In this document: positions 1 to 12,556 of the stretch, piece after piece
Layout of the letters: every line of letters starts with the position of its first letter
Numbering within the stretch: position 1 is the stretch's first letter
Source of the DNA: Phoenix dactylifera
Lineage: Eukaryota; Streptophyta; Magnoliopsida; Arecales; Arecaceae
Direction: 5' to 3'
DNA length: 64,000 bases
NCBI RefSeq assembly: GCF_009389715.1
Contig: NW_024067684.1
Coordinates: 1,349,501-1,413,500, forward strand
Position numbers and translations under genes: made by a program
The notes under the pieces: generated by a model
Databases searched by the model: none
What the model was told of the DNA's origin: nothing
What the model saw: the letters and a program-made list of their open reading frames with translations, nothing else

Positions 1-2334
1 CTTTTCTGTCCCCTTATGATAAAAAATTGAAATTTTGGCAATACAATTCAGTGGGAAGTTTTTTATTGTCCTTTTCATTTACTGATGTTATTTATATTCA
101 GTGTGGATGGCAGTTTGTATCAGCTTCACATCTGTTGCTTTTCCTGACATAAGAAATCTTGTGACTAATGGCATAAAGAAAAAGTTGGGATACCTCATTG
201 TTGATTCAATTCAGGCATTTCGTCCATTTTTTTTTTCAATTTTTATGCATGATGGGGAGCCAAAAGAATTACTGGTTGTTTATTGGTAATATAATGTTGA
301 AGGAGTATGATATATGAAAATGATTTGATCGATTTAGTTTTTTTTATAAAAGCAATAATTTGATAGAGAGGCAGATACGAGAGCGATTCATGATTAACAG
401 GTAAGATGCTTTCAGTTGGTGCTACATATATGCCTGTGAAATTGTGGCTTAAGTTCACTAGTTTGTCCTTGCCTTTCCTTTGTTACTTTGCACTAGTTTT
501 AGTGTTTGTTTGTTATTTAATTGGTATTATAATATTTGACTTAATTAGGTTCTTAATGCAGACATTTTGGTAGCATTTTCAGGACTCATGCTTTGTTAGT
601 GTACCTGTTCTTTCTTTGAAATGATTTAAACATTTCTTCTTGCTGGTTGAGTTTGATGATGTTGTAAATTGATATTATCTCATGCCATGGCCCATGAGTA
701 CATCTTTCCATAAAACCCCTGCTACTGTCTAGTGACCAAAACTTTATCCTTAACATTGATCTGTAAGTTTATATTATAATAATTCCTTTGAAACTATCAG
801 TTTAAATATAATGCTGAGATGAACGTCTCCAACTATTTAGTGGTTAGAGATAATCAAGAACTCATTAACATAATAGTTCCTTTGATGAAATGATTTTAGT
901 CAGGAATGGGATGTATTTAAATGAGAATAAGGATGCTATTGCTAAGTTTATGTTCGTTGTTAAATATTGAAACTTGATTCTGTTTGGGGAAGATTTAGTT
1001 TAGTATGCTTCTAAACATATCACCAGAGGCAGTACTGTGCAATGTGATAAAGACACAAGTAATATTCTTTGATACTCCTAATAAGAAATGAGCATTTTCT
1101 AATGGGAACTGCTCTAAAACTCGCATCTTTTGTGTGCTTGATGATTGCCCCATCAATTTCAGATTTTATTTGGGTCTCCAAACTAGGTCGATGTCTATCA
1201 CATTATCACATACTCCAGTCAGTTGCCAAATTTTGTTGGCTTACATTGAATTGCAGATGCACAACCCTATATTATCGACACAAACACCCATGTGACGTGA
1301 CGTTACATGAGCAATTGGTTGATGTGGTAAGCTAGTCATAATGTGAACTATATTGTGTATAATTTGCAGTTCTTTAAGAAACCGACTCCATATGCTCCCC
1401 CCTACTTTCTACCTTGAGTTTGGTGTTTGGCCTACTCTGTTTACCTTCCTTTCTCTTGCATTTTGTCTACCCACCAAACACTTGCACTGGATTGCATGCA
1501 GAGCATGTGTCAGAAACTAGTCATGACTGTTTGTCATTTTCAAGCCTATATATAGGCAAGTCAGTAAGTGCTATTTCATGAGTGCCTTTGTACTCTGCAG
1601 CTCAGGCCTTCTATGTTTGTTGGAAATGATCATATAGTAGCTAGCTTGAATTGAGTACTAAGAACTTTTCTCGCAACTAGTTGGTTGATGCAGAAGTGGA
1701 AGCTACTGGTTGAGACTGTGAAAGATAGCAGTGCCTATTTGCAGGACTAAATCTCCAGAAACACATTAAACTACTCTTTGTATTGGTTAGTCTTTATCTG
1801 TATTGGTGGTCATTCTTTGCTTGTCAAGATAAGGATCTGCACCTTCTAATGGAGCTGAATTTTGTCACACTCCAACAGGCAACACAGACTAGTTGGCCAA
1901 GCTCAAGAGTATTGGTAGTTCGAATGATTTTTTGACCTTAAAGCCACTACAGGTGTCTGCAACCCTGGTTATTACTGACCATATGTTGCTAATTGGCTGG
2001 CTACTCCAGGCTGACTCACAGGCTTGGATTCTCGATGGTGTGTTGTGGATTTATTGATGGTTCTACATGCTATTTTGACCTGTGCTGATGTGCTAACTGT
2101 ATGATATTTTGGTATGGATGAATGGTCCCCAGTTTTTTCAGTAGAAGGAAAAAATGAAAACATCTGTCTGGCTCCTTGCAGTGTGTTTAGTATGACCTTT
2201 TATTGAAGCAGCATGTATTCTGACTATAGCATTCCCCTCCATGTTTGACATGAATATTCTGTGCTTCCATAACTAATTTGTATTTCATATAAATTCAGAC
2301 ATCTCATGTTGGTTACAAATATCTATTTTCACAG
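1..2334 (+). other. Partial intron of the kinesin-5 gene
   Basis: The first recognisable kinesin exon starts at 2335 after a TTTTCACAG acceptor, and it begins at the conserved Val-Phe-Gly of the motor domain. The preceding motor segment (the RCRPF strand and the FTFDK end) is not visible in any frame of 1-2334, so this stretch is read as intron and exon 1 lies before the window. The sequence is AT-rich, and its short ORFs show no family resemblance. I see no transposon protein or tRNA-like box here. Confidence 0.75.
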
Positions 2335-5300
2335 GTCTTTGGTCCCTCAGCTAAGCAGAAAGTTCTTTATGACCAAGCAGTGATTCCAATTGTAAATGAG
2401 GTCTTAGAGGGTTTCAACTGTACTATATTCGCTTATGGTCAAACTGGCACAGGGAAAACTTACACAATGGAAGGTGAATGCAAAAGAGCTAAGGTAGGTT
2501 TTGGACTTTAGATTAGAAAAGTTTTTTGTTGCCTGCTATCATTTTCCAATGGGGTTCTTCCACAAACTCATTGCACTTTACAAATATATGCTACCATAAG
2601 AATGGCTTTTATTCTTTTGTGGAAACCATCCTTGCAGAGTGGGCCTAAAGGCCAGTTACCTGCAGATGCGGGTGTCATACCAAGAGCTGTCAAACAGATT
2701 TTTGACACGTTAGAAAGTCAAAATGCTGAATACAGTGTTAAGGTTACTTTCCTAGAGCTGTATAATGAGGAAATCACCGATTTGCTTGCTCCAGAAGAGT
2801 TGTCCAAAATTTCTGTGGAGGACAAGCAGAAAAAGCCATTACCTCTCATGGAGGATGGTAAAGGAGGTGTGTTGGTGAGAGGCCTAGAGGAAGAAATAGT
2901 AACAAGTGCAGATGAAATATTTTCACTTCTAGAAAGGGGGTCTGCAAAACGCCGTACTGCAGAGACTTTATTAAACAAACAATCCAGGTGATACTTGCAA
3001 TTGTCTTCATGAAATGTGCTATGTAATTGCTTCTGCTTATTTTAATCCTTTTTTATTTCATAATTTCAGTCGGTCACATTCTCTATTTTCTATTACCATT
3101 CACATCAAAGAGGCAACTCCAGAAGGTGAAGAGCTGATCAAATGTGGGAAACTAAATTTGGTTGACCTTGCTGGGTCAGAGAATATTTCTCGTTCAGGTG
3201 CCAGGGAGGTAGTGCATTATAGTCAGAATTTTATTCTACTGACACTTTTTTGTTAGCTTATTTTAAGTAATATAGTGCACTATTATCTATCTGATTTAGT
3301 TCTATGATTGATAATTTGGAACCTGTTCGTAAATCTCTACCTTTCTGAGCTTCTTTTTTTTTTGAAGGGTCGCGCAAGAGAAGCTGGAGAGATAAACAAA
3401 AGCTTACTTACTCTGGGCCGTGTCATTACTGCTCTTGTGGAACATCTAGGACATGTTCCCTACAGGTTTAAACTTTGAAATATGACACTTATCATACTTT
3501 GATCATCTCTAGCTGCTCATCTTGATACTCTTCCAGCCACTTGTTTTAAAAGTTTATTTCTTGGACATGCAGGGACAGCAAGCTGACACGGTTACTTCGT
3601 GATTCACTGGGTGGAAGAACTAAGACATGCATAATAGCTACTGTATCACCATCTGTACACTGTCTTGAGGAAACCCTTAGTACACTAGACTATGCTCATA
3701 GGGCGAAGAATATAAAGAACAGACCTGAGGTGCATTCTTCTTCCCCATTTTTGTTTGTTCAGATAATGTAATTTATTTTGGTATATATCAAGAAAAGATC
3801 AGTTAGTTCCATTCTTTAGGTGCACATCTGTTTCTTTCATCCTGTGCTAACTTGGCATGTACTTTAGACATTTATACCATTCAACCTTGCACATATATAT
3901 CATCGAGAAGGTGTTTTTCAGTTTCAGAAGCTATTTAGAGATGATTTTGGAACTTGTTATCCCAGTGATTTACAAGGCATGATTCATGAGACTTTGTAAG
4001 CAATTCTCTAGATGGAAAAATGTAAGGCACATTTGAAGGTTGGAAACTGTGGATTCCACTCTTGTTTTATGTAGGTGTGAATACGACTTACATGAAGTTT
4101 ATGTTGCTTCATCACTTTTAAAACTGCAGTAATCTGACATTATCATGGGTTTAGAAAAAAAATGGTCTGTCTTGTTCGGTAGTAAAGTCTCCAGTTTTTC
4201 CAAAACTGGATCAGCTGATCCAGTTCCACTATGTTGACATCACCAGAACATCTCAACCTTTGCATCTTCTATGTAATATCTATGAAAGTGAAATAAGATC
4301 TTAAATATCATGCCATGAAAAAATAAGTCTTTTAAGAATAAAGTATCAATAGATGTTTTTGTCTTTAGCTTTCTTGATATCTGTGTACTTAAGTAAACTA
4401 GTCTAACATCAATCAAATGATCCTAGATTGTAGCAGAATATATGACCTCTGAACCAGGCCGACAGACTTAGGATCAAAGATTCAAAATGTTCTAGTTCTT
4501 TCAACTACTCAATGCCTGTAATCATTCGTTAGAATAACATATCAACAAATGGTTTTTGTCTTTAGCTCTCTCTATATCGCTCTCTTCATTGTACTTGAGG
4601 AAACTAATCTAGTGCCAATTTGATAATTCATAGATTGTAACAAAATATGTGGTCTGAGTCAGGGCTGACTGAATCATGATCCAAATGTACTACTTATTTG
4701 AACTACTAAATGCCTACAGAATCATTAGCTGTGCATTTGAAAGAGCTCTGCTGAACTTATTTGAACTACTAAATGCTTACAGAATCATTAGCTGTGCATT
4801 TGAAAGAGCTCTGCTGATGATGGTTTGCAATATATTCTGATAATGCTGATATTTTCTTTTGAGAGAAGGATAGTGCCACCATGTTATTTATGCTCATTTC
4901 ACAATTACCATTAGTCCTCGTGATCCAAATAATTGGGACAAGGCTTGTAAATCATCCTCATATGACTTTGTTAGTTACGAGTTACTCATCTTAATTTCTG
5001 TTGTTTTTAATAATTGCAGGTAAACCAAAAAATGATGAAATGTACATTAATCAAAGATCTCTATGGAGAAATTGAGCGTCTAAAAGCAGGTAAGTAGCCA
5101 TCTATTGGCGGTCAATTGTATACTGCAGCATTATTAAATGGACTAAAAGCTTTTCTTTTTCAGAGGTGTATGCTGCTCGTGAGAAAGTTGGAGTTTACAT
5201 ACCAAAAGAACGCTACCATCAAGAAGAGAGCGAACGGAAGGTATTGGGCTAACTATGCTGTCCATCTCTCTCTCTCTCTCCCCCAAAAATATGCTGCCAT

Positions 5301-8300
5301 ATTAAATGTCAGTTCCATGAAACATGAAAAAGTCTCTCATAATATGTCAATGATATTTTAACATAAAAAAATAAGCTACCACTAGTATCGTGTACATCAT
5401 CAGGTCCTTTTAGGGTGTATGCAACCTTGAAAGCCTCAACCCACCTTTTTGGGATTGGCTTTATGAGTCATCCTATAGTCAGTGTCACCACAATTCATTT
5501 ATGGCTTTAGCTTCAGTTTTTCATAATTGTCTGCAAACCTACTTCTGAAACCCCCACTATGGTGTCCCATGAAGGATATGTGGATTGTCCTGATGTTTCC
5601 ATCTCACTATCTAAAGTCTATCATTCCTGTAACATTTATATTCTGCAACAAAACTTGCAATATTATTTATAATGTTGACTGAGTCTCTGTGTTTTGTTAC
5701 TTAAAGGCAATGGCAGAACAAATTGAACAAATGGGGGTCTTGCTCGAAAACAATCAAAAGGTCAGAACATTTTTTTTTTGCATGTCCTTGATTTATAAAT
5801 TGTCCTATTTAAGCTTTTCAGTTTCTGAATCGGTATTTGTCTTTCTGCATTTCATCAAAAGCAAATTGAGGATCTACAAGAAAGGTATAATACTCAACTT
5901 CAACAGTCTGATGACCTGAGCAAAAAGCTTGATGCCACCGAGGTAATTTGAGTTGGAGTCTTCCAAAGTCCTTTTTTTTTCAAGATTTTCTGTGTTTCTT
6001 TTTTTTTTGTCATATATCTGTCTTAAGCTCTTTTAATATGCAGAAAAGTTTGGAGCACACTAGCAAGTTATTGGCTGCTGCCAGAGAAGATCTGAAGCAA
6101 GCTCAGTATACTCTGAAGGAGAAAGATTTTGTTATATCAGAGCAGAGGAAAGCAGGTCTGTATAATTAATAAATGTTTAATGTTTCAAAGACTATAACAA
6201 CTTCTTAATCTTTGCAATGCGTGAAACAGAAAATGCTTTGGCACATCAAGCCTGTGTTCTGAGATCCGACTTGGAAAAATCTCTACGTGATAATGCTTCA
6301 TTGTTTTCTAAAATAGGTATGTTTTGCTTCTCATACACTGCTCTACTTGCACAATATGTTGCCGATCCTATTTGTTATTCCCTAACATTTAAGGTTACTA
6401 TGTTCTCATGTTTAAACATGATGCCACAGCTAGAGAAGACAAACTGAATACTGCCAACAGATCTATTGTGAACAATTTTCGGGCTGATCTTGCAACAAGG
6501 GTTGGAACACTTTGTAATACTGTTGTTGCATCCTTGGATCGGCAAAATGAACACCTTCAGTCTGTTGAGAAACTATGTCAATCTAGCCTTGATTTCCATG
6601 ACAAGGTACCTATGATGATAAAGAGGTTTCCTAACCTTCAAAAGTCACTTTCTTGATCTTCAAATATTTCCACTGTTATGATTTCTTTACCTTCCTATTT
6701 CCCTATTGATATTCTGCATTCAGGCAGTATCAGAGCTGAAAAGGAAAGTGTCAGCTTCAAGAGCTTTGTATACTTCCCATATGGAAGCACTACAAAATGT
6801 AGTGCGTTTGCATAAGGCAAGCAGCAATGCCAGCTTAGAAGAGATGTCATCCATGATTTCTGCCAATACCTGCTCTCTTGATCAGGTGAGTAGCTATATT
6901 TATCTGGATTTCTGAATTCACATCATAAGACTTCCTCTTTCACCACAAAAAGGCTGCTTTCTTTTGCATCAGTTACTTGCCTTGGGGCAAAGCGAAGCAG
7001 ATCTGATTTTTAGTGATCTGCAAAGCATATTGTCAATTCACCGAGGAGAGATTGCAAATTTCACCCGTGAACTTCGTGAGGTTTGTTATATAATTTTTTT
7101 TTCAGAGTCTATTATTTCATGAATATAATGAGAACCTAATTCAGAGGTTCATTGGACTTTGCTGATGTTAAACTTGCGCAGAAATTTCAAGTTAATTTGG
7201 ATCGGACAAAGGAGATGTCCAATTTTATTCTTGAGCTGCTTGAAAAGATAGGGAAGGGAACAAAAGAATTTCAGAATGACTCAACTTTGGTACATGAGGC
7301 TCAGGTGAAGAGCATTGCTGATTTCCAAAAGGCATATGAGGTACACTGCTTGCAACATGTTATTATCCAGTACTGCAAATTTGTCTTCATAGAGCATCTA
7401 ATCATTGAACACTGTAAGCAGGAACAATCTAGATCAGAAGAAGAGAAACTTTTAGCAGGCATAACCAATTTAGTGTCCAGTCACATGCGCCGGCAGAAAG
7501 AACTGGTCTGTCCTGATTTTCTATCATCTTATCTGGGCTTTTTTTTTTCTGGTTGTTTCCAGTGAAATTATAAGATGATTTGACTTGCAGGTGGAAGTGA
7601 GGCTCACTGGACTGGGAGATGCTGCTCGAGATAGCAAAGCAATTATGGATAACCATGCATCATCAATGGACATCGTCACAACTGATGCTAAGAGGAAGTG
7701 GGAAGAATATTCCAAGCAGGCAGAGCAAGATTCAGAGGACGGTTCTAACTTTTCAGCAGCAAAACATTGTCGCATGGAACTCATGCTCCAACAGTGGTAT
7801 ATTCTAGTTCTCTTCTTTGTTCCTCTCTTACTTTCATGGATCCATCTTATCATTTTCCTCACTGCATTCTTTATGCCTCAGTGTAAACTCTGTTGATGCT
7901 ACTTCTCAACAGTGGAAGAAGACACATGCATCTGTTAGTGAGATGAGCAGCAAACACGTTGCTGAAATTGAAGCACTTGTAAGGTAAGTCCTGTGGTTTC
8001 TCATTCATCTTGTTTTCTCTTTCCATTTTCTTGCATCAAACCCATGGTTGCATAACTTCATTGCAGGAGTGCCATTGAGAGCAATGATCAGCATGATGCT
8101 GAGGTTGCTTCAGCAAGAATGGCAGCAGAAGAGGATGTAGCGAAAAATAGCAAAGATGTTCTTCAGCATTTTGATAGTGAGTTGATTGGCTCATCTTTTT
8201 ATCTGCCCCCTTTGATGCTCTGTAACACAAGAAAGCAATATGAAGAAAAGTAACTTGTAAATTTTTAAAGTTTTTGACATATCTTGAATTAATTTGTTTC

Positions 8301-8477
8301 AGCTGTGATTGATCATGAGCGCAACTCAGCCGCTGGAGTGATGGCAGCAGTCGAAGCTCACTCAGCAACCCTGCATAAACTGCAAGAGGAACAATCAAGC
8401 CAGGCAACAGAGATTAATAGCCATGCGGAGGACACATTCCAAAACACCTACATGGTTAGGATCCAACAAAATAAACT

Positions 8478-8510
<33 letters not shown>

Positions 8511-8816
8511 ATTGATTAGTCACTAGTTTTATTTCAAGTAAAATGCTGCTCACATACAGGCTAGGATGGATGGGCGACAGTGCTCTTAATTTACTATACC
8601 ATAACATGAAATGACCCATCCTTACAGGACTATGAACCAACGGGAGAAACCCCAACAAGGTCGGAACCAGATATACCAAGCAGGGGAACAATCGAATCTC
8701 TTCGAGCCATGCCGATAGAAGCCCTCCTTGAAGAGTTCCGGGAGAACCATCCATACGAGTCCAAGGAGCCCAAACCGTCTCTCATACCACGCTCTCCACT
8801 CGTCCAGCTCAACTGA
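2335..8816 (+). CDS. Kinesin-5 (BimC/KRP125-type) mitotic motor, 5' partial
   Basis: This is a plus-end-directed kinesin-5 motor that cross-links and slides antiparallel microtubules in the spindle and phragmoplast. Exons, all with GT/AG borders and consistent phase, are 2335-2493, 2638-2987, 3070-3208, 3368-3465, 3573-3729, 5020-5089, 5164-5240, 5707-5760, 5862-5942, 6044-6155, 6230-6316, 6430-6605, 6724-6885, 6973-7080, 7182-7340, 7422-7505, 7591-7796, 7882-7983, 8067-8176, 8303-8454 and 8628-8816. They encode 943 residues. The P-loop GQTGTGKT, switch I NKQSSRSH (split by the 2987/3070 intron) and switch II DLAGSE are intact, followed by the neck and a long coiled coil. The C-terminal tail has the plant BimC-box region ([11 protein letters not shown], then [16 protein letters not shown]). 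The N-terminus, about 60-110 residues including the first motor strand, is outside the window. The reading frame is unbroken, so the gene looks functional. Membership of the family is certain; the exact paralogue is not. Confidence 0.96.
4330..4817. repeat. Local tandem duplications inside a kinesin-5 intron
   Basis: Within the 3730-5019 intron, a stretch of about 200 bp near 4340-4535 is repeated in diverged form at about 4536-4745. Shared words include the TTTTTGTCTTTAGCT block, 'GATTGTA(G/A)CA(G/A)AATAT' and 'CATGATCC/AGGATCAAAG'. The end of the second copy is duplicated again almost perfectly: the 66-bp block ending GAAAGAGCTCTGCTGA occurs at about 4690-4755 and 4756-4817. This points to repeated slippage or unequal exchange at one place in the intron. 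Confidence 0.7.
8480..8508. repeat. (CT)n microsatellite in a kinesin-5 intron
   Basis: A run of about 14 CT dinucleotides lies in the last intron of the kinesin-5 gene, 25 bp after the splice donor at 8455. It is a simple repeat and is probably polymorphic. Confidence 0.9.
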
Positions 8817-9135
8817 TTGATACCTATTCGACCTCAAAGCATCATGGAAGTTGGGTTTTTCTCCCTCTATTTCTTTGGAGTTCCTTCCCTCATTTCACGT
8901 ACTGTAATTTTATCATCTGCTGGTATAAATTTAAAGCCAGGGAGGGAGCTAACTTAGCTCCCCATTCTATCCATTTGTACTATTGTGATGTATGGAAGAA
9001 AGAGAAAACAAAGCAAAAGAGTGCAATATTTGTGTGACCGCAAGCATTTTGTCAAACAGTTACTATTTGCATTAGAAAGGGCATTGATTCTTAACAATAA
9101 CGAGAGAGGTGCTTCCAAATTTTCCATGGCTACAA
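8817..9135. other. Convergent 3' intergenic region between kinesin-5 and LEA_2 genes
   Basis: Only 319 bp separate the kinesin-5 stop codon (8814-8816, + strand) from the LEA_2 stop codon (9136-9138, - strand). Both 3' UTRs must lie here and probably overlap. I see no additional gene. No canonical AATAAA is obvious on the plus strand. Confidence 0.6.
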
Positions 9136-9687
9136 TTAGCCAAGGTAGAGGTGGGTCTCGGAGTGGTTTTCCTGGTCGATGACCTCGAGGAAGATGGGGT
9201 CGACGAGGACGTGGCTGTTGGCCTGGACGCTGAAGCGGTGCGCCCACCAGAGGACCTGGGCGGTGCCGGCAATGTCGACAGAGGCGTCGAGGGCGATCTC
9301 GCGGCGGGCGGCGTCGGCGAGGAGGGCCGGAGCATGGTGGGCGAGCTCGAGGGCTTCGAGGCGGGCGGGGAGGCGGAGGAGCTGGCAGGACATGGGGGGC
9401 TGAGAGCCGGCGTTGAGCTGGGCGGAGCCGAGGCGGGAGCCGGCGTAGAAGATGGAGACGGTGGCGGCGGAGTAGCGGACCGGGACGACGTTGGGGTTGG
9501 TGACGTGGACGGTGAGGTTGAGATCGATGTCGAGGAGGGGAAGGTTGAGGTGGAAGGAGGAGAGGGTGATGGAGATGAGGTGGAAGGTGGGGTCCCTCGG
9601 CCGACCCCAAATGATGGTGGCCGCCGCCGTGGCGGAAGCCGCGCCGATCAGGGCGGAGCTCCAGCTCCACCGCCGCCGGTTGCTCAT
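9136..9687 (-). CDS. LEA_2-domain (late embryogenesis abundant group 2-like) membrane-anchored protein
   Basis: This single-exon gene encodes 183 residues. The longer open frame upstream begins with GTG, so the ATG at 9687 (MSNRRRWSW) is the likely start. Residues about 9-27 form a short hydrophobic segment after a basic patch, consistent with an N-terminal membrane anchor. The rest resembles the LEA_2 beta-sandwich: a TFHLISITLSSFHLNLPLLD strand, LTVHVTNPNVVPVRYS (the conserved N-P-N core), a middle region of GSAQLNAGSQPP, and a C-terminal VLVDPIFLEVID segment. The family includes water-stress and NDR1/HIN1-like proteins, but this subgroup has no established biochemical role. The third-position GC content is very high, unlike the neighbouring genes and in line with GC-rich monocot single-exon genes. 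Two CACGTG boxes lie just upstream. I am confident of the domain and not of the function. Confidence 0.85.
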   Translation of the reverse strand: MSNRRRWSWSSALIGAASATAAATIIWGRPRDPTFHLISITLSSFHLNLPLLDIDLNLTVHVTNPNVVPVRYSAATVSIFYAGSRLGSAQLNAGSQPPMSCQLLRLPARLEALELAHHAPALLADAARREIALDASVDIAGTAQVLWWAHRFSVQANSHVLVDPIFLEVIDQENHSETHLYLG

Positions 9688-9781
9688 TATTTCTCTCCGT
9701 ACGGATTTTTTTTTTTTCGGGTTCTTGGACACTGTCGATTTACTGTCGTCGGCTGGTTTGCTGCTGTACTAGAGCATTAGG

Positions 9782-9798
9782 CACGTGGGATCCACGTG
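9782..9798 (-). promoter_or_regulatory. Paired CACGTG G-boxes upstream of the LEA_2 gene
   Basis: Two perfect palindromic CACGTG motifs (9782-9787 and 9793-9798) sit 11 bp apart, about 95-110 bp upstream of the ATG at 9687. CACGTG is the core bound by bZIP (ABF) and bHLH factors. Closely paired copies are typical of ABA- or stress-responsive promoters, which would suit a LEA-type gene. No expression evidence is available. Confidence 0.45.
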
Positions 9799-9960
9799 AT
9801 CAAGACGACAATGAGGTCGTCGTCTCAAGGGCGACCGAAGTAGTTGGGCGAACCGCCGCCATTCACATGGAGTGGTTCAAGAGCGCTCCATTATCGGAGG
9901 CGCATGAAATGCAAAGCGGGATGCGAGATGGTAGTGACATTATTAATAATGGGCGACAAC

Positions 9961-10480
9961 CGAATCAGATCGGATCGATATGAATTAAATCGGACATGCA
10001 TCGAATTAAAAATTTATTAATTCGAATTTAATTTATTTATTAAATTGATCAAAATTTTAAAACTGTATCGGATCTATTTATTAAATAAATAGGTCGGTAG
10101 GTAATTAATACGATGCGAATCTACATAACTTATTTTTTAAACAGATAAAATCAGCATAAACAAATTAAATGAGTTAAATAAATTTAAAAAGATGAAACAG
10201 GTTAAACAGATTTGATTAAATAGGCCAGAAATAGATTAAGTATATTTTAAATAGCTTAAACAGATTTTAAATAGGTTAAATGGGTTGGGTTATGTTGCAA
10301 TCTAATTAATTATTAAACAGGTCAAAATGGGTTGAATGGATTAAAGATCTAAATTTGAATCCAACTCATTTAGCAAACAGGACGAGGCAGGTTGATCCAT
10401 TTATGTCAATTGTCAAATTCAAACATGCTTAAAGCAGATTGTCGCAGGTCAGGTTGATGGGTCGGGTCATCAATTGCGAT
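9961..10480. repeat. AT-rich block of degenerate short repeats
   Basis: Variants of the words 'aaacaggttaaa', 'ttaaatgggtt' and 'ttaaataaatt' recur many times over about 500 bp. The block starts and ends abruptly against ordinary intergenic sequence. It resembles the low-complexity interior of a non-autonomous DNA transposon, but I could not identify terminal inverted repeats. Confidence 0.35.
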
Positions 10481-11773
10481 CATAGGATGATGGATCATGG
10501 GATTATCATATTTAAGAATTTCTTGTAGATTAGAAGGTGAGCTATATAGCTAAGCATACTGAATTTACATTATAGAATTTTTCTTCGTTTCTTCTAAAAC
10601 TTTTTTAAATATTTTATTTTCTAATTTTTATGAATTATTTATACTCATTTTAAATGATTTATTCATCCATTTTACCAAAAAAAAAAAAAAAAGGCAAAGT
10701 GGGGCTTTGAAGTTTTCATTTGAGTCCTATTTGGTATCATCACTACAATTTTTGGTTTTAGGTTTTTAAAAATTAAGATATAAAATTCAAAAATGCAGGA
10801 ATAAACATAAAGAACGGAGCATGTAAATGGCTAAAAAGGCCTAGAACTCGTTTAGAGTGTTCGGATAGACTTGAAGAAAGGAGCATCAGAGATATCCACT
10901 CCTCTGTACTGTTTATTTTTTTTCTAATTTGGCAGATTGTACGCATGTTAGAGTGATATAAAATGCTGCTTTTATCCAAAAAAAAAGAAAAAAATAAAAG
11001 GATGGATGATCTTGGGATGAACCGATGCACAGGGGCTGCTCGTGGCCGGGTCATTCACCATTTAGAGCTTCCCTTTCTACAGCCCTTGCAGAGTAGCGAG
11101 AAAGAAGCGTCCAAGTTAGAAGATTTTTAATTAAACAATTCTATCAAACTAAAAATATAAAATTTTAAGTATTACATAATCTATAAAAGTCAGTCTTCGA
11201 TTCAAGAGATGTTTGAATCAAGCAATTAAAAGAAAGAAAATAGATACTAAAGCTAACATGCTATCCTGTTTGCCGAGTAGTCAGACTTTTATTATCAATT
11301 AGTTTCAAAAAAGATAAACTGATTTTTCTTTTTGAAAAAAAAAACTAAGGACAATTCTATCTAAAAAATTGACAGGTAAAATCCGGAGTGAAATACACAG
11401 AAGCTTAGACCATCTTCTTTAATTCCACAAATTATATCATATCATGTCCTGTTAATGCAGTCATGGATGCTTCTCCTATGCAACTTTTTTCATTACATTG
11501 CCCAGCTAACTGAATCAACTACTCGATAAATATGAAGAACATTCATTATAGACGACTAAATATGAATAAAGATAATAATGGAAGTACTAATCTGTAACCA
11601 AAACAGAGTACTGGAATAGAGAAACCAAATTACTCATGTACAATGTCAAATGAACAAGCACGCTCAACTGATCACTAGCTGTGGTTCAAAAACAAAGAGG
11701 TAGCAACCCGTGTTTTTACCAAGAGCAGATATCTCATAATCATTGTCATCTGGCCAGACTCAATATACCAAAC
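10481..11773. other. Intergenic AT-rich sequence
   Basis: No gene or identifiable element is visible. There are several A-runs (for example 10676-10692 and 10978-10999) and the short ORFs resemble nothing. Confidence 0.5.
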
Positions 11774-12079
11774 TGTTAAAATATTTGCAGGAAAAGAGAA
11801 AAGAGAAAAAGGCAGGTGATTTTATTTCTTTATCCTATCACATTTGGTACATCTCGGGAGTAATACATACTTACATATAAACTTTATATAAGAAAAATAA
11901 TATAGGCTGATATAGGACCATGCTAACAAAAAAAAATATTATAGGCGATACAGATTGTTACATGATCCCTAAAATTACTGTAATAAGATCTTGCTAACAA
12001 AAAAAAAAAAAAGCTAATATAGGATCACGCTAATAGAAAAAATATTACGGGTGATGTAAGTTGTTACATGATTCGTAAA

Positions 12080-12183
12080 ATTATGTTAACATCCCTTTTC
12101 AAAGTCAAAATGGTACTGTAGATGTGGTACTTTAACATAATTATGTTAAAATTATGTTAACATCCCTTTTCAAAGTCAAAATG
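12080..12183. repeat. 71-bp offset duplication across the LTR/polypurine junction
   Basis: The 33-bp word starting ATTATGTTAACATCCC occurs at 12080-12112 and again at 12151-12183. The left LTR end and the polypurine tract are therefore present twice in tandem. Confidence 0.85.
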
Positions 12184-12229
12184 TTGAGTTTGAAAACTAG
12201 ATCACGAATATCCAAAAATTGTTGTACTA

Positions 12230-12556
12230 GATCAAAAGCTGAAGTAGCAGCTCAGAAGCTGACGTGATAGACTAGGAGCTGATATAGGAGTTCAGAAGCT
12301 GATGTGGTAGTAGATCAAGAGCTAATGTTACAGCATAGAGTCTAATGTGGCGAAACACGAGCTGCTATAGCAGCTTGAAAGCTGATGTAGCAGATTAGGG
12401 GTTAACATAACATCTTAAAAGCCGATATCGCAAACTGACGTGTCAAGCTGATGTGATAATATAGAATTTGATATGGCAGAACAGAAGCTGATATAGCTAC
12501 TTAGAAACTGATGCGGCTTTTAGGAAGCTAACGAGTGCACTGATGTGTTTGACAAT
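12230..12556. repeat. Degenerate AGCTGATGT(G/A)GCAG repeats in the element interior
   Basis: About 15-20 imperfect copies of an AGCTGATGTGGCAG-like word, each about 20 bp, run from 12230 to 12556. They resume at 14635-14775 after the nested solo LTR, which shows the insertion landed inside this array. No reading frame is maintained. Confidence 0.7.

Noticed and set aside
1-2334. Possible first exon of kinesin-5
   Set aside because: No frame encodes the conserved N-terminal motor strand (RCRPF) or the FDK end expected before VFGPS; the frame at 101-289 resembles nothing.
5400-5490. Conserved plant repeat word around AACCCACCTTTTTGGGATTGGC
   Set aside because: It reminded me of a widely dispersed plant repeat, but I could not define ends or a family, so it is not listed as an element.
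9109-9780. 223-residue open frame on the plus strand over the LEA_2 gene
   Set aside because: It is the antisense shadow of a very GC-rich gene. It is made of low-complexity Gly/Glu/Val runs, whereas the minus strand encodes a recognisable LEA_2 domain.
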